Source of the DNA: Polyodon spathula
Taxonomy: Eukaryota > Chordata > Actinopteri > Acipenseriformes > Polyodontidae
Direction: 5' to 3'
DNA length: 64,000 nucleotides
Assembly: GCF_017654505.1 (NCBI RefSeq)
Contig: NC_054537.1
Span: 1,265,383-1,329,382 of the forward strand
The position numbers and the translations under genes are program-made. The notes beneath the pieces are model-generated. The model did not search any database, was not told the DNA's origin, and saw only the letters and a program-made list of their open reading frames with translations. Below, in pieces: positions 26,065 through 37,799 of this stretch (the first letter of the stretch is position 1; every line of letters starts with the position of its first letter).

Positions 26065-26340
26065 ATAAAAAGATAAATCCACTTTCACTGCCATGGATAT
26101 CACTAGCACTCTGGGTAAGGTTTGTGCAACCCTACTGTAAAAAGATAAATCCACTTTCACTGTCATGGATATCACTAGCACTCTGGGTAAGGTTTGTGCA
26201 ACCCTATTGTAAAAAGATAAATCCACTTTCACTGCCATGGATATCACTGGCACTCTGGGTAAGGTTTGTGCAACCCTATTGTAAAAAGATAAATCCACTT
26301 TCACTGCCATGGATGTCACTGGCACTCACGATAAGGTGAC
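26065..26340. repeat. 72-bp tandem repeat, about 4 copies
   Basis: The unit includes AAAAAGATAAATCCACTTTC and GGATATCACTAGCACTCTGG. It starts exactly where the adjacent SINE ends. Confidence 0.94.
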
Positions 26341-26873
26341 AATTTTAGATACAGAATAGAATCCATGGCCTAAAGCAACATTCCTGATTGTCCACGGGTA
26401 TTCTCTCCAGAACATTTTCAATACAGGTGTCTTTTTAAGGTGTTTAATTTGTTGTGTATGTGTATAAACATATGTCAGCTGAATGATCGTGCGTAGTGTA
26501 CTTACCTTCCACACCAATGCATTTCAACTTACCTTCCATTAATATTCCATAGGCTTTAAAAAACAGCAGCACTGGGTTATTGTTGTACTTTTTCAGAAAT
26601 TCACTTGCAATCTTTACTACATGTCGGTAGTAGTTCTCCTGGCAATAGTAAGTAAGGGATGCCTAAACAAAACAAAAATACATTTCAGAAAGGTTGATTT
26701 CAGTTGTGATGCAAGAAGGAGGTTTTAAGAAGGAAATCACAGTGGTCTTGTATAATGCTTTAATATGTATTGATGGGATGGAGAGAGCTTTTTAATATAC
26801 CTAAGTAAATTATTATTATTATATTATTATTATTATTAGTAGTAGTATAGTAGTAGTAGTAGTAGTAGTAGTA

Positions 26874-27068
26874 GTTTTTTTTTTGTTTGTTTTTTTATTA
26901 GCTTTATTTCTCCAAGTGTTATTTGTACATCTTAAGGTTTTTTGCTTGCAGCTGCTACCTGTCCAGCGATTCTGTCCAAGTCTCTGTCCCTGAGGGGTCA
27001 GTCTGCGGCCACCGTTGGGATCCTTCTCGACCATCTTGAGGGCCTCCAGGGACTGCAGCACCCTGTGG
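26874..27068 (-). pseudogene. RPS19: RPS19 processed pseudogene, 5'-truncated
   Basis: The minus strand encodes the end of ribosomal protein S19 ([27 protein letters not shown], then [16 protein letters not shown] in another frame), a stop, a short 3' UTR with AATAAAGC, and an A-rich tail. No intron separates parts that are split in the parent gene. Two bases are missing after GGACAGAGA, which shifts the frame. It lies between TTC21A exon 2 and the GORASP1 start, flanked by (AGT)n tracts at about 26815-26873 and 27070-27090. Confidence 0.88.
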
Positions 27069-27200
27069 GGTAGTAGTAGTAGTAGTATATCAATGGCTGA
27101 CACACGCAAAGCCTTCTGATCAGTGGATGGAGGTAATTGAATAATTGATAATTAGGCTCCAGCCACATGCTATAAAAAAAGGGGAAATTCATTTGGTGTT

Positions 27201-27283
27201 TGGGGGGGGGGGGGGGGGTGTTTGTGACAGAACAGTGGTGAGGTGAGGTGAGGTGAGGTGAGGTGAGGTGAGGTGAGGTGAGC
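27201..27283. repeat. Poly-G run and (GAGGT)n microsatellite
   Basis: Eighteen G residues from 27202, with a pentanucleotide GAGGT array at 27237-27283. Confidence 0.95.
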
Positions 27284-27540
27284 AGAGCAGTTGTTATGTG
27301 AAAAAGTTCAGTGAAGGCTCTGCCCAGCCTGAACAGTTTTGTTTAAACTTTTGTTTTGGCCCCTGTGCCAGTTGTTTTGTAAGTGTTTATTATGTGCGAG
27401 GTTTGTTTTTGTTTGACCTTTGATTTTTGGCTCTGTGAGCAGTGTTTTGTTTATTAAACAGCGCAGCAGCGCTTTAACTGCAGCTTCCTTGTCTCCTTGA
27501 CCGCCGATACCACTTGGGCCCGCAACGCTATCCTGTCACA
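27223..27540. mobile_element. LTR-like block with TGTGACAG...CTGTCACA ends
   Basis: The ends form a perfect 8-bp inverted repeat with TG...CA termini, and TTTATTAAACAG near 27450 resembles an LTR poly(A) signal. No matching target duplication is seen and a pentanucleotide repeat has expanded inside it, so the class is tentative. Confidence 0.45.
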
Positions 27541-27615
27541 GCGATGTTATTGCTGGCAGGTTTGATTTTATTTCTTATAAATAATGCGTCTTTCAGATTG
27601 CTATTGGCGTCTTTG

Positions 27616-27628
27616 GTTGCTAAGCAAC
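27616..27628. promoter_or_regulatory. RFX X-box in the TTC21A/GORASP1 intergenic region
   Basis: GTTGCTAAGCAAC is a perfect inverted repeat (GTTGCT-A-AGCAAC) matching the X-box bound by RFX factors, which drive ciliary genes. Position between the divergent TTC21A and GORASP1 genes fits TTC21A control. A partial copy (GTTGCTAAGCAAG) is at 28601-28613 in GORASP1 intron 1. Function is inference. Confidence 0.55.
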
Positions 27629-28155
27629 GTCAACCGCTCAGCGCAAAGGGAATTACAGACCAAACGAGCAGAGCGTTCATTTAATGTTGTGGAATTTTAC
27701 CATCTATAACCACGGCAACACGTTTAAAAAAATATTACTAATGAAAATTGAGTTGGTTTTTTTTTTGTTTTTTTTTTGCATCATATGATTAAGTAAAGGG
27801 AAAATTACCTTAGTTCATTTGAGAGCTGCTCCCAAAACAAAGCACCCATACATAAATAATTTTACGTTTTTCTAGGATGGGCTTACTATGAAACTGGTGC
27901 CATTTTGGATCCTCATGGAGTCAGCATGGCGTACAATATAATAACATAGTTGGAGCCAACATGGCGAAGACAGGGTTTCAGTTTCAAAAACTACCGGGGG
28001 CTGTGATTTAGTCACTGAGTCCTGGATCGTCAATTGACTTGTTTGGGCTGACGTGGCGAGTTTGCAATATGGCCCCTGAGTAATGCAAGATCCGCATTCC
28101 TCATTTCTTTATTTACTTTATTCTATTTTTATACCAAAACTTCACGAAGAAAGAC

Positions 28156-30311
28156 ATGGGGTTGACGCAGAGCACAGACGTACCCGAAGGAGGGACAGAT
28201 GGATACCACGTACACGGGGTACGTGCTTACTGCACACTTAAACTATGTACTCGTTCATAATCTAGCTAGTGCGGTACTTACTCGCTGTGGTCGGTATTAC
28301 AGTATCATTAACACAGCTTACAGGGATGTGTCTAGGGCCCGTCTTTTCCAAGCCAGCTGGTGAGGTGGCATTTTCCCCGTGTTTCCTCTGCAGGTAACAC
28401 GATAACTAAACGAGTATTCCAGCTCTACTGTGCACGGTAGCTGTCAGTCACATGCCAGGGGTACACACTCACGTCTTGCTTTGTGTTTGTGGCGGGGGTT
28501 GTTTAAGCGCAGTACTGCTAAACGCTTTCACTGCGTGTTCGTGCCGTGGCCTCCTTGTTAGCGACACGTAAGGAGTACGAGTAGGTAGGGTTAACTGGGC
28601 TTGGTTGCTAAGCAAGCCGCAGTAATTCTATCAGATTGTATTATTGTGACTCTTGCAGAACTTGATTTCATGTGTAAAGTTGTGTGTCCCCTTTGCAGTG
28701 GAATTAGATGCAGTTAGCGGGATAGTCAATCTGAAAGACTTTGACAGTAGTAGGTGCCAAGCACACATTACTGGATGTCAACGAGGGGGCAGCGTCAGTG
28801 TATTCCAGAAAGACACGTTTCCACCCCCAAGAAAATAGACAGCAATTATTGAGGAATGCCAAGTCACTATACGCTCTTTGCGCGTGACTATAGGTTATTT
28901 AATTTTTTTTTTTTTTTTTCAGGTTCAAGAAGGTTCCCCGGCTGAGAGGGCAGGATTGGAGCCATATTTTGATTTTGTCATTGCTGTGGGGCATACAAGA
29001 CTGGTAACTATTCTGACAGTTCATGAAGCTGCCAGTCAAACACAGTGCAAGCTACCACGTATGTGTACATCCATGCCATGCACAGAGTGATATAAAGTAA
29101 TACATTACTGCTGTGTGCAGTGATCTCTTAGACTCAAGGGAAATGATCCAGACTTTCGCTAAGGGAATGTCCCATCGGCCACACCTGTACAGAGAGAACA
29201 CTGGGCGTGGCAGATAATGAGCAGACGTATTTGTTTCTGTGCAGGCACTTCATGGAATGCCACTTGAAGAGATGTACCACTTTGTTAGTAACACCAGAAT
29301 AGTTTCTCCAGATTAGATGTGTGTATGTGTTTTTTTTCTTCTCCAGATTGCAGGGAATAAAGCATTGAGTGTTTTCACACAACAGTGCACAGCAGAGCAG
29401 CAAAAAAGCATGCTTATATGGATGAATGTGGAAGTTATTTTGGATTCTACCTTGTCATCTGATAATCATGTTGGTTCAGTTTCCAGACTTGACTTGTGTA
29501 TACTGAGACATTGCGTGGTTCTGCTCACTTCTGTCACAAGTTCACATGATGTTGATTCACGCTTGTGTTCATTTCTGTACCTCATTGTTTGCCAGCCTAC
29601 TACTTGGCTCATTAAATAGATCACAGTTCAACAGAACTCAGCAACTAGCATACTGATTCATGCAAGCTAGCCACCAGTGATTCCATTCTGTGGGCCCTGC
29701 ATTGGCGACCAGTCCAGTTTCCTGTAGATTCTTTTGGCCTCTAAATTCGTAGTGAAATTTCTCTCTCAAGTATAATCAGGAATGCAGAGACTGTTTACAT
29801 GTGCTAGGTTAGTTCAGCTGATATTGTAAGGTTAGCTTGTGGTTAAATGTAGTTTATAAGGTAATGGTTTTGTAAAGCATCTTGGGATGCCTGTGCATGA
29901 AGGACTCTGTATACTGTAAGTGAACATTAACTGTTTCACTGCCACTTTGTTTTAGCCTCTGACCATGTTAATAACAGACCACTTGCTTGCAATCTGCAAG
30001 CTGCATCCTATGCAACTCTCAAAGTTAACTGCAGGTCTTGTAAAAAGTAACATACTTATTTTAAAGCCTTTGAACATATCAATGTCAATTTGATGACTTC
30101 ACAAAAAAAAGATTGAAAATTTGAATCTAAAATATGCATTAAATACAGCTCTCCAAGTCCTCTAGGATATCATAACCTTTCAATTTTGTAACACTGGGGA
30201 AAGCATTTGTTTCATGGTGTGTGTGTGTTTTTTTTTTTTTTTTATATCTACCATTGCATCCAAAGGTGGACTGGCTTCTTCAAAGTCAGCGTTTATATTT
30301 GACACTTATTG

Positions 30312-30343
<32 letters not shown>

Positions 30344-33300
30344 GTTGGCCACAAAGTGCATACTGCCTCATTTTGTTTGGTTGTTGTATTTTCTTCAGAA
30401 CAAAGAGAATGACACGTTGAAAGACTTGCTGAAGGCGAATGTGGAGAAGCCTGTGAAGCTGGAGGTGTACAGTATTAAAGCGATGAGGGTGCGAGAGCTG
30501 GAGGTCGTGCCCAGTAACATGTGGGGAGGCCAGGGGCTGCTGGGGGCCAGTGTCAGATTCTGCAGTTTCCAAGGAGCCAGCGAACACGTCTGGCATGTGC
30601 TGGTAAGCAGAGGCACGTGCAGCGGGCAGTGTTGTGTGATACACTGCCGTTACAGGTTGTGGCCTGTGTCCTGTGAGAGAGATCAGGTTAAAAGCTCTAA
30701 AGCCACAAGGGGGTTTTCCAAGCAGACAGGTGATTCATGCCAGTTTATATAAACTCATGTCCTGGGTTAAACAACATAAACCCAGTGTATGTGTTGCTGT
30801 TTAAGTCAAGGGAATTCCAGTCCTGGAGGCCGTTCCTCTCAGGGTTTGGTAGGTATTATTACTCTGCCTTCATTAAGACTTGGCTGGATCTTGAATTATT
30901 GCAATTCCATGTTTTAGAACATGGTTACAACACAGACCCAGAGTGTACAACTTTACTCACTCCTGGCAGTAAGAAAACATTCAGAATAACACAGTAAAAA
31001 GATTTGCCCACCAGGTGGCAGCACACATTAAATGAAATCCTATACGAATAAATTGTAAAGGATGCCTATACCATTGCTAATAAGGCTCACAATATTGAAA
31101 TTGCATTTAACTTATTGCAATGATACCCAAGCAATCTACACTGCTTTACAGAAAGCTGAAGGGGGCCCCTGGAAGAGCAATCTGTTAACTAGCAGCAACC
31201 TAACCGAGACTTCCTCCTCTTTTCAGGATGTCGAGCCCAATTCTCCAGCATCTCTAGCTGGTCTCCGTGCACATACAGACTACATAGTCGGAGCTGACCA
31301 GGTGATTCAAGATGTAAGTACCACCCACACTCTGGTGCCATTAAGCATTGCCAGCCTTTATTTCCCTAACATGCATGATGTTTGAAAACATCTCCATTTG
31401 TGAATCTATTCGAGCATTGCTGGACTGAGTTGAAGAGGCTGCTGTGAAGAGCACGGTTCTCCAGGTTGAAGCTTACCTGTTGAAAGGAATTATCAAAATG
31501 ATCCACCTAGACATGGGACAAGTAATTGAGACGCTGTGATATAAACAGGTCTCTGCAGACTGTAATAAATATCACTGAATGATCACTAAATTACCAAATG
31601 AGTCTCTTATTGTGTGAAGGGTTTCACTGATTTTTTAGTTTGCTTGCCTCTTGAAAGCAGACACAGCAATTGAAGTTTGCATTTTTGTGCCTTTTTGTAT
31701 TTACAGAAATTAAATAAATTGAACTCCCAGAGAGTACTAAACTATAGTTTCTAGTTTCTAACTAGATCGGATGGCTAAGCTGTTTACTGATTACAGAACT
31801 CTGTTACACACAACACAAAGGTTTCACACGGTATCTTTTTTTCCAGGCTTCTACACAGATTGTTCTACCTAGACAGCCTCTTGCCTTCACACAGACTGCA
31901 TTGAATAAACATTTTTCCCAGTTAAATACCTGCCTTTTAATCGCTGGCAGGTGTCCCTCATTAATTAATAGAACCATGTGACCCTTATCCTGGCTCCCTC
32001 CCATGGCATTCTGGGGGATGTAGTCCTTTTGCCCCTCCTGGGCTACATTTTCTCATCCCCCTAGTCTGCCACTTCTATATAGAATTGTGATATTAGGGTG
32101 GAGTGACAGTCTGTATGCTTTTTAAAGTGCGTTATTTGAATATAAGGTTGTGTTTTGTATTAACACTGTTGTCCTGTGCTCCAGTCTGAGGATTTCTTCT
32201 CCCTGGTGGAGTCCCATGAGGGGAAGCCCTTGAAGCTGCTGGTCTACAACACTGAGACTGACCGGTGTCGAGAGGTTGTGGTTACACCCAATGGAGCGTG
32301 GGGAGGCGAAGGAAGGTAACAATCTGGCTATTGCAATGCCACTTCCGTAAAGGGATCACAGTTCCATGTAGGTGTGCACTGTAACACATGCAGGCAGAGC
32401 TGTAGTTAAGAGACCATGCTGTTTGTGGTCTACCCTATAATGAGAACGCAATAGGAGAAACCTCTATAGAGCCGAACCGGTTCTGCACCATAAGGGGCTG
32501 CTTTATAACGGTGGAGCACTGTCTTTACTGTGTTTACTATGCGTGCCTCTCATTTTTATATAGAAAGGTCAGCTACAGGTGTAAAGATAAAAGTTCAGGA
32601 TGTCATTTCATGTTGTTGCACTTTGTGGTTAGGGGTTAGGTTTCAGTCCTCAGAAGAGGTAAAACAGGTTATTCGCTTATTCCCCTTTTCTTAAGCCTGT
32701 TCTGGAGTGACCACCCTTATAGATGGAGCAGCTAAAGCCATGCCCATCTAGTCCTTTCTCTTAATGTGTATTTCCTGTGTTCTGTTACAGTGTGTTCTTT
32801 GTCCTAGATGTACCTCGTACACTTCACCTCTTGCCAAGCAGTAACATCTCTTAGGTTAGAATAACAATAATAAGAAAAAATAAATTTGCACTAGTTTGTA
32901 ATTTAGTCAGAAAGGTTTCATCTCGTAGAAGAAATAACTTGACAATATCACAGCACTGGTGTGCTTGGAGGGACCTGATCGGCATGACGCTCCCTACAGA
33001 ACCCGTTAAGATAAATGTGTGTGGCCTTGAGCAAGTCCCTGCCATGCTTGCTTGTGGCTTGCATTCAGTCAGCTGTTGCAGTGGGTAGATGAAGGCGATA
33101 TTGCATCTGAATACACTGTGCCCATCTCCCTGGGATTGCCCTGATTTTCAATTGGTACTTGCAGTGCTCAGCAGCTCTGTAATGCTTTTTGTTTCTGTTG
33201 GTAGTTTAGGGTGTGGTATTGGCTACGGATACCTGCACCGAATCCCATCTCTTCCTGCAACACCAAAGACAGTCGAGGTCAAACCACCCTCCTCAGTGCC

Positions 33301-35531
33301 TGAAGAGAGTACCTCAGTGCCTGAAGAGGGTACCCTAGCCACAGTGCCAAGTAATGGCTACACTGAGGTTTGTGACTTCACTGTCTTGGGTTGGGGTTGG
33401 GAGGGGTCAGGACCTTTTGGAATAACTTGTTGGTTTTGATTTTCTGTATTTGCATCTTTCCTCGTCTCCTACCTATACTGTTTAACAGTGTATTCTCCTC
33501 TTCTCTGATTTGTAATGCTAGGTTGCCCTGCTTGCCCCTTCGGTACAGTCAGAAACCTTGGAGGAAGCAATGACCCTGAAGCAGGATATACCAAGCCAGC
33601 CAACAGAGATCTCTCCACTACCGCCCCCTATTCAGAGGGTCATGGATCCAGGTAGCTTTTAATAGTAAAGTCACTTCACTTCCTCAGCTCCATGCAGTAC
33701 AGATTGCACTAATTCATTTCCTGTACGGGGCTGCCTTGAGTGGTGCTCAGCTGTGCTGGAAACGGTTAAAGCTTAACTTATCAAAGGGTTTCTCAGTGCC
33801 ACAAAACACTTGGAATCTCAGCTGACAGTTATTCACTTTGGCTGCTTTGGTCAAAAAATATTACATGTAAAATAATACACAAGTCAGTTTTCAATTGAAT
33901 GCATTTTTTGCTACAGTACTATTACAGAATGGAACCAATGCACGTTCCTCATTGAACCCTCCTGGAGATTGTCTGAAGCACATTCATCCATCTCGCATCT
34001 TTTTGTAACAGTATTCTATCCCGATCACCACCCCTCCTAGGATTCTTAACTAGTTCAATACCCAGCAATCCTTACTGTTTCATGTGAAGCCAAGCAGAGG
34101 GGGCTGCTTCACAATCTCAGAATCTTCATATATATTTTTTCTAATCACGTTGAAGTCTGGGATTGCAGTATAACTGATAGAATAAGTAAATCTTCTGAAG
34201 TTTACCGTATTTAAGTATTGACTCCTTCAAACTTTCACAAAACGGCAATCGTAGCGTCAAAATACATGTCATATAAAATCCTGAAGGCCCATGTCTCAGG
34301 ACTGAAGAGAGCTTGAGGTCAGCACATTTTCCATTTGGTATATCAGTATGCAAGAGATACTTGAGCTGTCAGCTGTATCAGTATTGCTTGTTTTAACATG
34401 AAATGTCCCTTTTAGTGGACACAGAGTGGAGTTTGTTGAACAGTGTGGTGAGGCGTGTCGACACCATGTCCAAGCAGTACTTAAACAGGGACCTCCCTTT
34501 AAGTGCTGACACCCGTAGCAAAATTTCACCATCTGCAGAGCTAAATTGGGAGTGTTTTAATTGCCAGATTGAACTTTTCCAATGATTGCAGGTTTCATTG
34601 AGATGTCTGAAGCCTCTCTTCCTGAGCTCTCAGACCTGATGCTGAATTTGTCTTCCTCCGCTGGTGACGTGGCAGTCAGTTCCTTGCTAGGAGAAGGGTC
34701 AGTGTTGAGTGATGAGCTTAACCCCTCTATTGGTAAGATTGTTTCCCGCATGGTTTTTGTTTTCCCCTCAGATGTGCATTAAATGAATATATTATGCTGG
34801 TTGATGTCTTCATTTCAAACACATGGCATGCTGTAGGGGTTACAGAAGCCCCTGCAGTGTTTACAGTGTCTTCCTTTGCTGAACTTGCTGGTGTCCATAG
34901 CGCACATGTTCTTTCAGTTCTGATAGTTTTTTTTATTCATGTCTGACACAGACAGGAAAGAAGCCAGTGAAAGGGTGGGGGGAAATGGCCCCCTCCAGGT
35001 GAACTGCCACAGAAATTACAAGACAGGTAAGAACATGGCTTGCAAACAGACAGTGTTACAAGATCATCATGTGTTAAAGTAAAAATACATGTTTCAGGGC
35101 ACCAGACAAACATGTTGCCTAGGAGCCAATGGCTTTTTTAAAATGCAGACTGACATCATAGTGCACTCATAAATATTGATTTGGACTTGGTGAGTGGGTT
35201 TGCAAGGCAGAGTAAAATGACTGAACTATTTAGTTTGCTGCCATGACTTTAGTTTATTGAGAAATGCAGAAGAATAACACTTTTATTTTGTTTAGATGAG
35301 TCTGAAAGGTCTGCGCCAGAGCCTCTGCCTTCCTCAGTTGAACTGCCGCTCAAAGCCTCTGTGGTAGAGTCTGCATTGGAGCATGTTCTGGAGTCAACTG
35401 TCCCACAACTGAGCAGCCCTTCCACGAGGGACAGCCAGAGCCTGGTTCACACTGACATGCCGATACAGAAAGAGCAGAGTGGGGAGGACCTTTCCCAGCA
35501 GATTAGTGCAGAAGAGAGCATGCAGCAATAG
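28156..35531 (+). CDS. GORASP1: Golgi reassembly-stacking protein 1 (GRASP65), 10 exons, intact
   Basis: A peripheral cis-Golgi protein that holds cisternae together by trans-oligomerising through its GRASP (tandem PDZ-like) domain; it partners GM130 in other vertebrates. Exons: 28156-28218, 28923-29003, 30399-30602, 31227-31313, 32185-32315, 33205-33367, 33522-33651, 34592-34732, 34952-35026 and 35296-35531. All junctions are GT-AG and all phases agree, giving 436 codons (human about 440). The start MGLTQ keeps the N-myristoylated Gly2. The first PDZ-like half spans [20 protein letters not shown] to about WHVL; the second runs from [20 protein letters not shown] to [20 protein letters not shown]. 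The Ser/Pro-rich tail ([20 protein letters not shown], then [11 protein letters not shown]) matches GORASP1. GORASP2 is excluded by the tail and by synteny. Exon 9 (75 nt) is the least conserved and rests on splice sites and phase. Confidence 0.95.
29640..29935 (+). mobile_element. Possible L2-like LINE 3' remnant
   Basis: A CTGCATTGGCGACCAGTCCA stretch resembles the LHWLPV part of L2 ORF2, and about 200 bp later TTTTGTAAAGCATCTTGGGA resembles an L2 3' end. Strongly degraded, in GORASP1 intron 2. Confidence 0.4.
30225..30342. repeat. Poly-T and poly-A runs
   Basis: (GT)n running into a T-run of about 19 near 30229-30243 and an A-run of about 28 at 30315-30342, in GORASP1 intron 2 just before exon 3. 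Confidence 0.9.
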
Positions 35532-37285
35532 GAGGTGTCTTATAATGAAAGCGTTGGCTTCCTTTGTTGAACTCAAAGCATTGGGTGAAGGTTCAACACC
35601 CTGTCCCTTTTAAAGCCTGTGGGTGTGTTAATTAACTGAGCGGCTCGGAGTGAGAATTTCTCTCCTCACTGATGAAACCTGCTGTAGCACTGAGCTTCTC
35701 GGGGGAGCTGAGCTTGCTGTTCAGTGGGTTCTTTCACAGGGCTGCTCGGAGCGGCTCCCTTACTTAACGCACCCAGCGTTTCAACAATATCAATAGGTGA
35801 TACTGCAGTCATTATTTTGTTTTTAGGATCATAAGAGAAGGTTTTCAGAATTCCACAGACAGGCAGTGGGACAAACTGGTTCCGTTTCTATGCAGGTCGG
35901 AACGGTTTATATTTAATTTACAAGAGATGTGGAACAATGTGGAATTTAAGGTTTGTTTTATTTTTGATAAATTAGATTTCCATATTCTAAATTTAATCAA
36001 GTTTGCTTAATTGTATTGCCCAACACGTTTTTGTTGTGCAGGCATTATCGGATGGTGGGTCAGTGTTGATTTTCCCTGGGATTTTAAGGTTTCAGTGAAA
36101 GTTCATTGCTTATTAAGCCAAAGTCCTGAACTCTATATGGTAATATTGACGTGTGTACAGCTATAGATCTTGTTACGATCTAAGCAAGTATATTAAATTC
36201 TAAAATCAAAATAGTATGTTTGTTTTATATAGTGTTGTTTTTTATGGCTGTATCGCATTACAAAATGTGTCAATGTAATTTTAAATTGCAGACTATTACG
36301 TATAAAATAATGCAGAATTTTTGGCATTTCCACATGTTTTAATGGTCATAATTTATAACTTATCACACTATTTTAATAGAACTTTACTTTTTTGTTCTGT
36401 GTAATAATTGGTAATATTATGCTTTATAACTTGTTGTCTGGACTCCCCTCTTGATGAGTTTTTATATTGTTTTACAGGGAGAATAACTGCCCAGGTTTGG
36501 CTAACATGAATTTGGTACTACATACCATTGCAGTGATTTGAAGCTACAGTTGCTTAGGTGATGAATGTGGGCATCCTTGTCAGAATGACCTTATTAAATT
36601 TTAGGTAAACTAATTCACTTAAACAGCAATATTTTAAATAATTTAAAATTGTATGAAATGTTTTGGCTCCAAACAAAATTAATATAAGAAATCTATTTAA
36701 ATTCAGAATGCAGCTACTGTAGGGCTTGTATTTATGCAACTCTTTTTTGATATTGGCCACTTTTTGCTGAAGGCCTGGTATGGGATATAAGCCCACAGTC
36801 TTTGTCAATGTTACTAGTTGCAGTTTGCACGGGATAAGCATTTCAGAACTATGCAACCGTATATAAACTACCTTTTTACTTTAATATGATTTGTAAAAAG
36901 GTTGTGTTTTTTTTGGTTCTTTACAAGTGATCAAACTGCATTGTTGAGACATCGCTATGATTTCTTTGTTTTATCCACAGTTGTTTGGCAATACTGCAGG
37001 AAAACGCTACTATTTTAAACATGTTTTGTTTCTTGTCTGTAATTAACAACACTTAAAGCACCTTTCTGTATTTTGTGAGGGATGGGGTTTTATAATTGTA
37101 GGCAAAATATGAATTTCTTACTAACCTGGCTATCGAAGCATACAGTAGGTATTGTGTAACACTGAAGGTAGATTTTTAGTTCACATTTAATTTGGGGCTA
37201 TTGCATCCTTGTAGCTGCTGGGCAAAGTTGAAATATTAATGCACAAGGCCATAAATGCCAATAAAAATATATTAAACTGATCAGT
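35532..37285 (+). other. GORASP1: Probable GORASP1 3' UTR and downstream sequence
   Basis: AT-rich sequence with no gene or clear repeat from the GORASP1 stop codon to a CCAATAAAAATA poly(A) signal at about 37258-37266. A UTR of about 1.7 kb is inferred from position only; nothing proves the cleavage site. Confidence 0.45.
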
Positions 37286-37799
37286 TTTGTTATTTCTTGT
37301 GTATGAAGGATGGATGGTAATGCATATAATGTAATACATATTGACAACCTGTTACGAAAGTCAAATGTTGGTGTATTTTCTCTGTACTCAATAAGCAGCT
37401 CCTTATGCCTACATGTAGTAGAATCATTGCATTATTGCAAGGATACAATGCTATTTGTTGCATGATGAGAGTTCCTGCTGTTTGTGATCTTTCCTCTGAT
37501 CATTTCTGTCAATCAAGTTTAATGAATGGAGTTGCGCTTTGGTATCTCCTCTCCACATTACAGGACCAGTCCTTTCAGAGGCTGCCAGTACCAGCCTTTT
37601 CCAGCTTTAACCATGGCAGTACTGGTACCAGCTCTGTCCTCCTCAAGGCAACCTACCCACACTTAGTATTGTGTGGTGACTGTTAATGTAATTGTCAAAC
37701 ACTTACAAGGTCTGTATGCAGCATACAAAGGAAATCATTACTGTTTAAACGCCTGCCAGTAAGCAACGCAGCTGAATCTACTGTATCTGAACATAACAA

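Larger units (their letters stand above)
25234..26662 (-). pseudogene. TTC21A: TTC21A exons 2-4 (N terminus), individually intact
   Basis: 26533-26662 (ASLTYYCQENYYRHVVKIAS, then FFKAYGILMEG), 25660-25770 ([31 protein letters not shown]) and 25234-25397 (RDAVVELESELKINRKTARE, LYYAGMFLWLLG, KAKEYIDRMLKIADSRE). All junctions are in phase (1+2, 1+2, then phase 0). The donor at 25233 is GTTGGT, weaker than the others. The start-codon exon should lie between 26663 and about 27760 but I could not identify it. Confidence 0.85.

Noticed and set aside
28653..28838. Open frame of 61 codons in GORASP1 intron 1
   Set aside because: No homology; exons 1 and 2 join directly in phase 0 as HVHG and VQEG.
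34403..34585. Extra GORASP1 exon after a TTTTAG acceptor-like site
   Set aside because: No resemblance to the GORASP1 tail, and exons 33522-33651 and 34592-34732 already join in phase (G plus GT).
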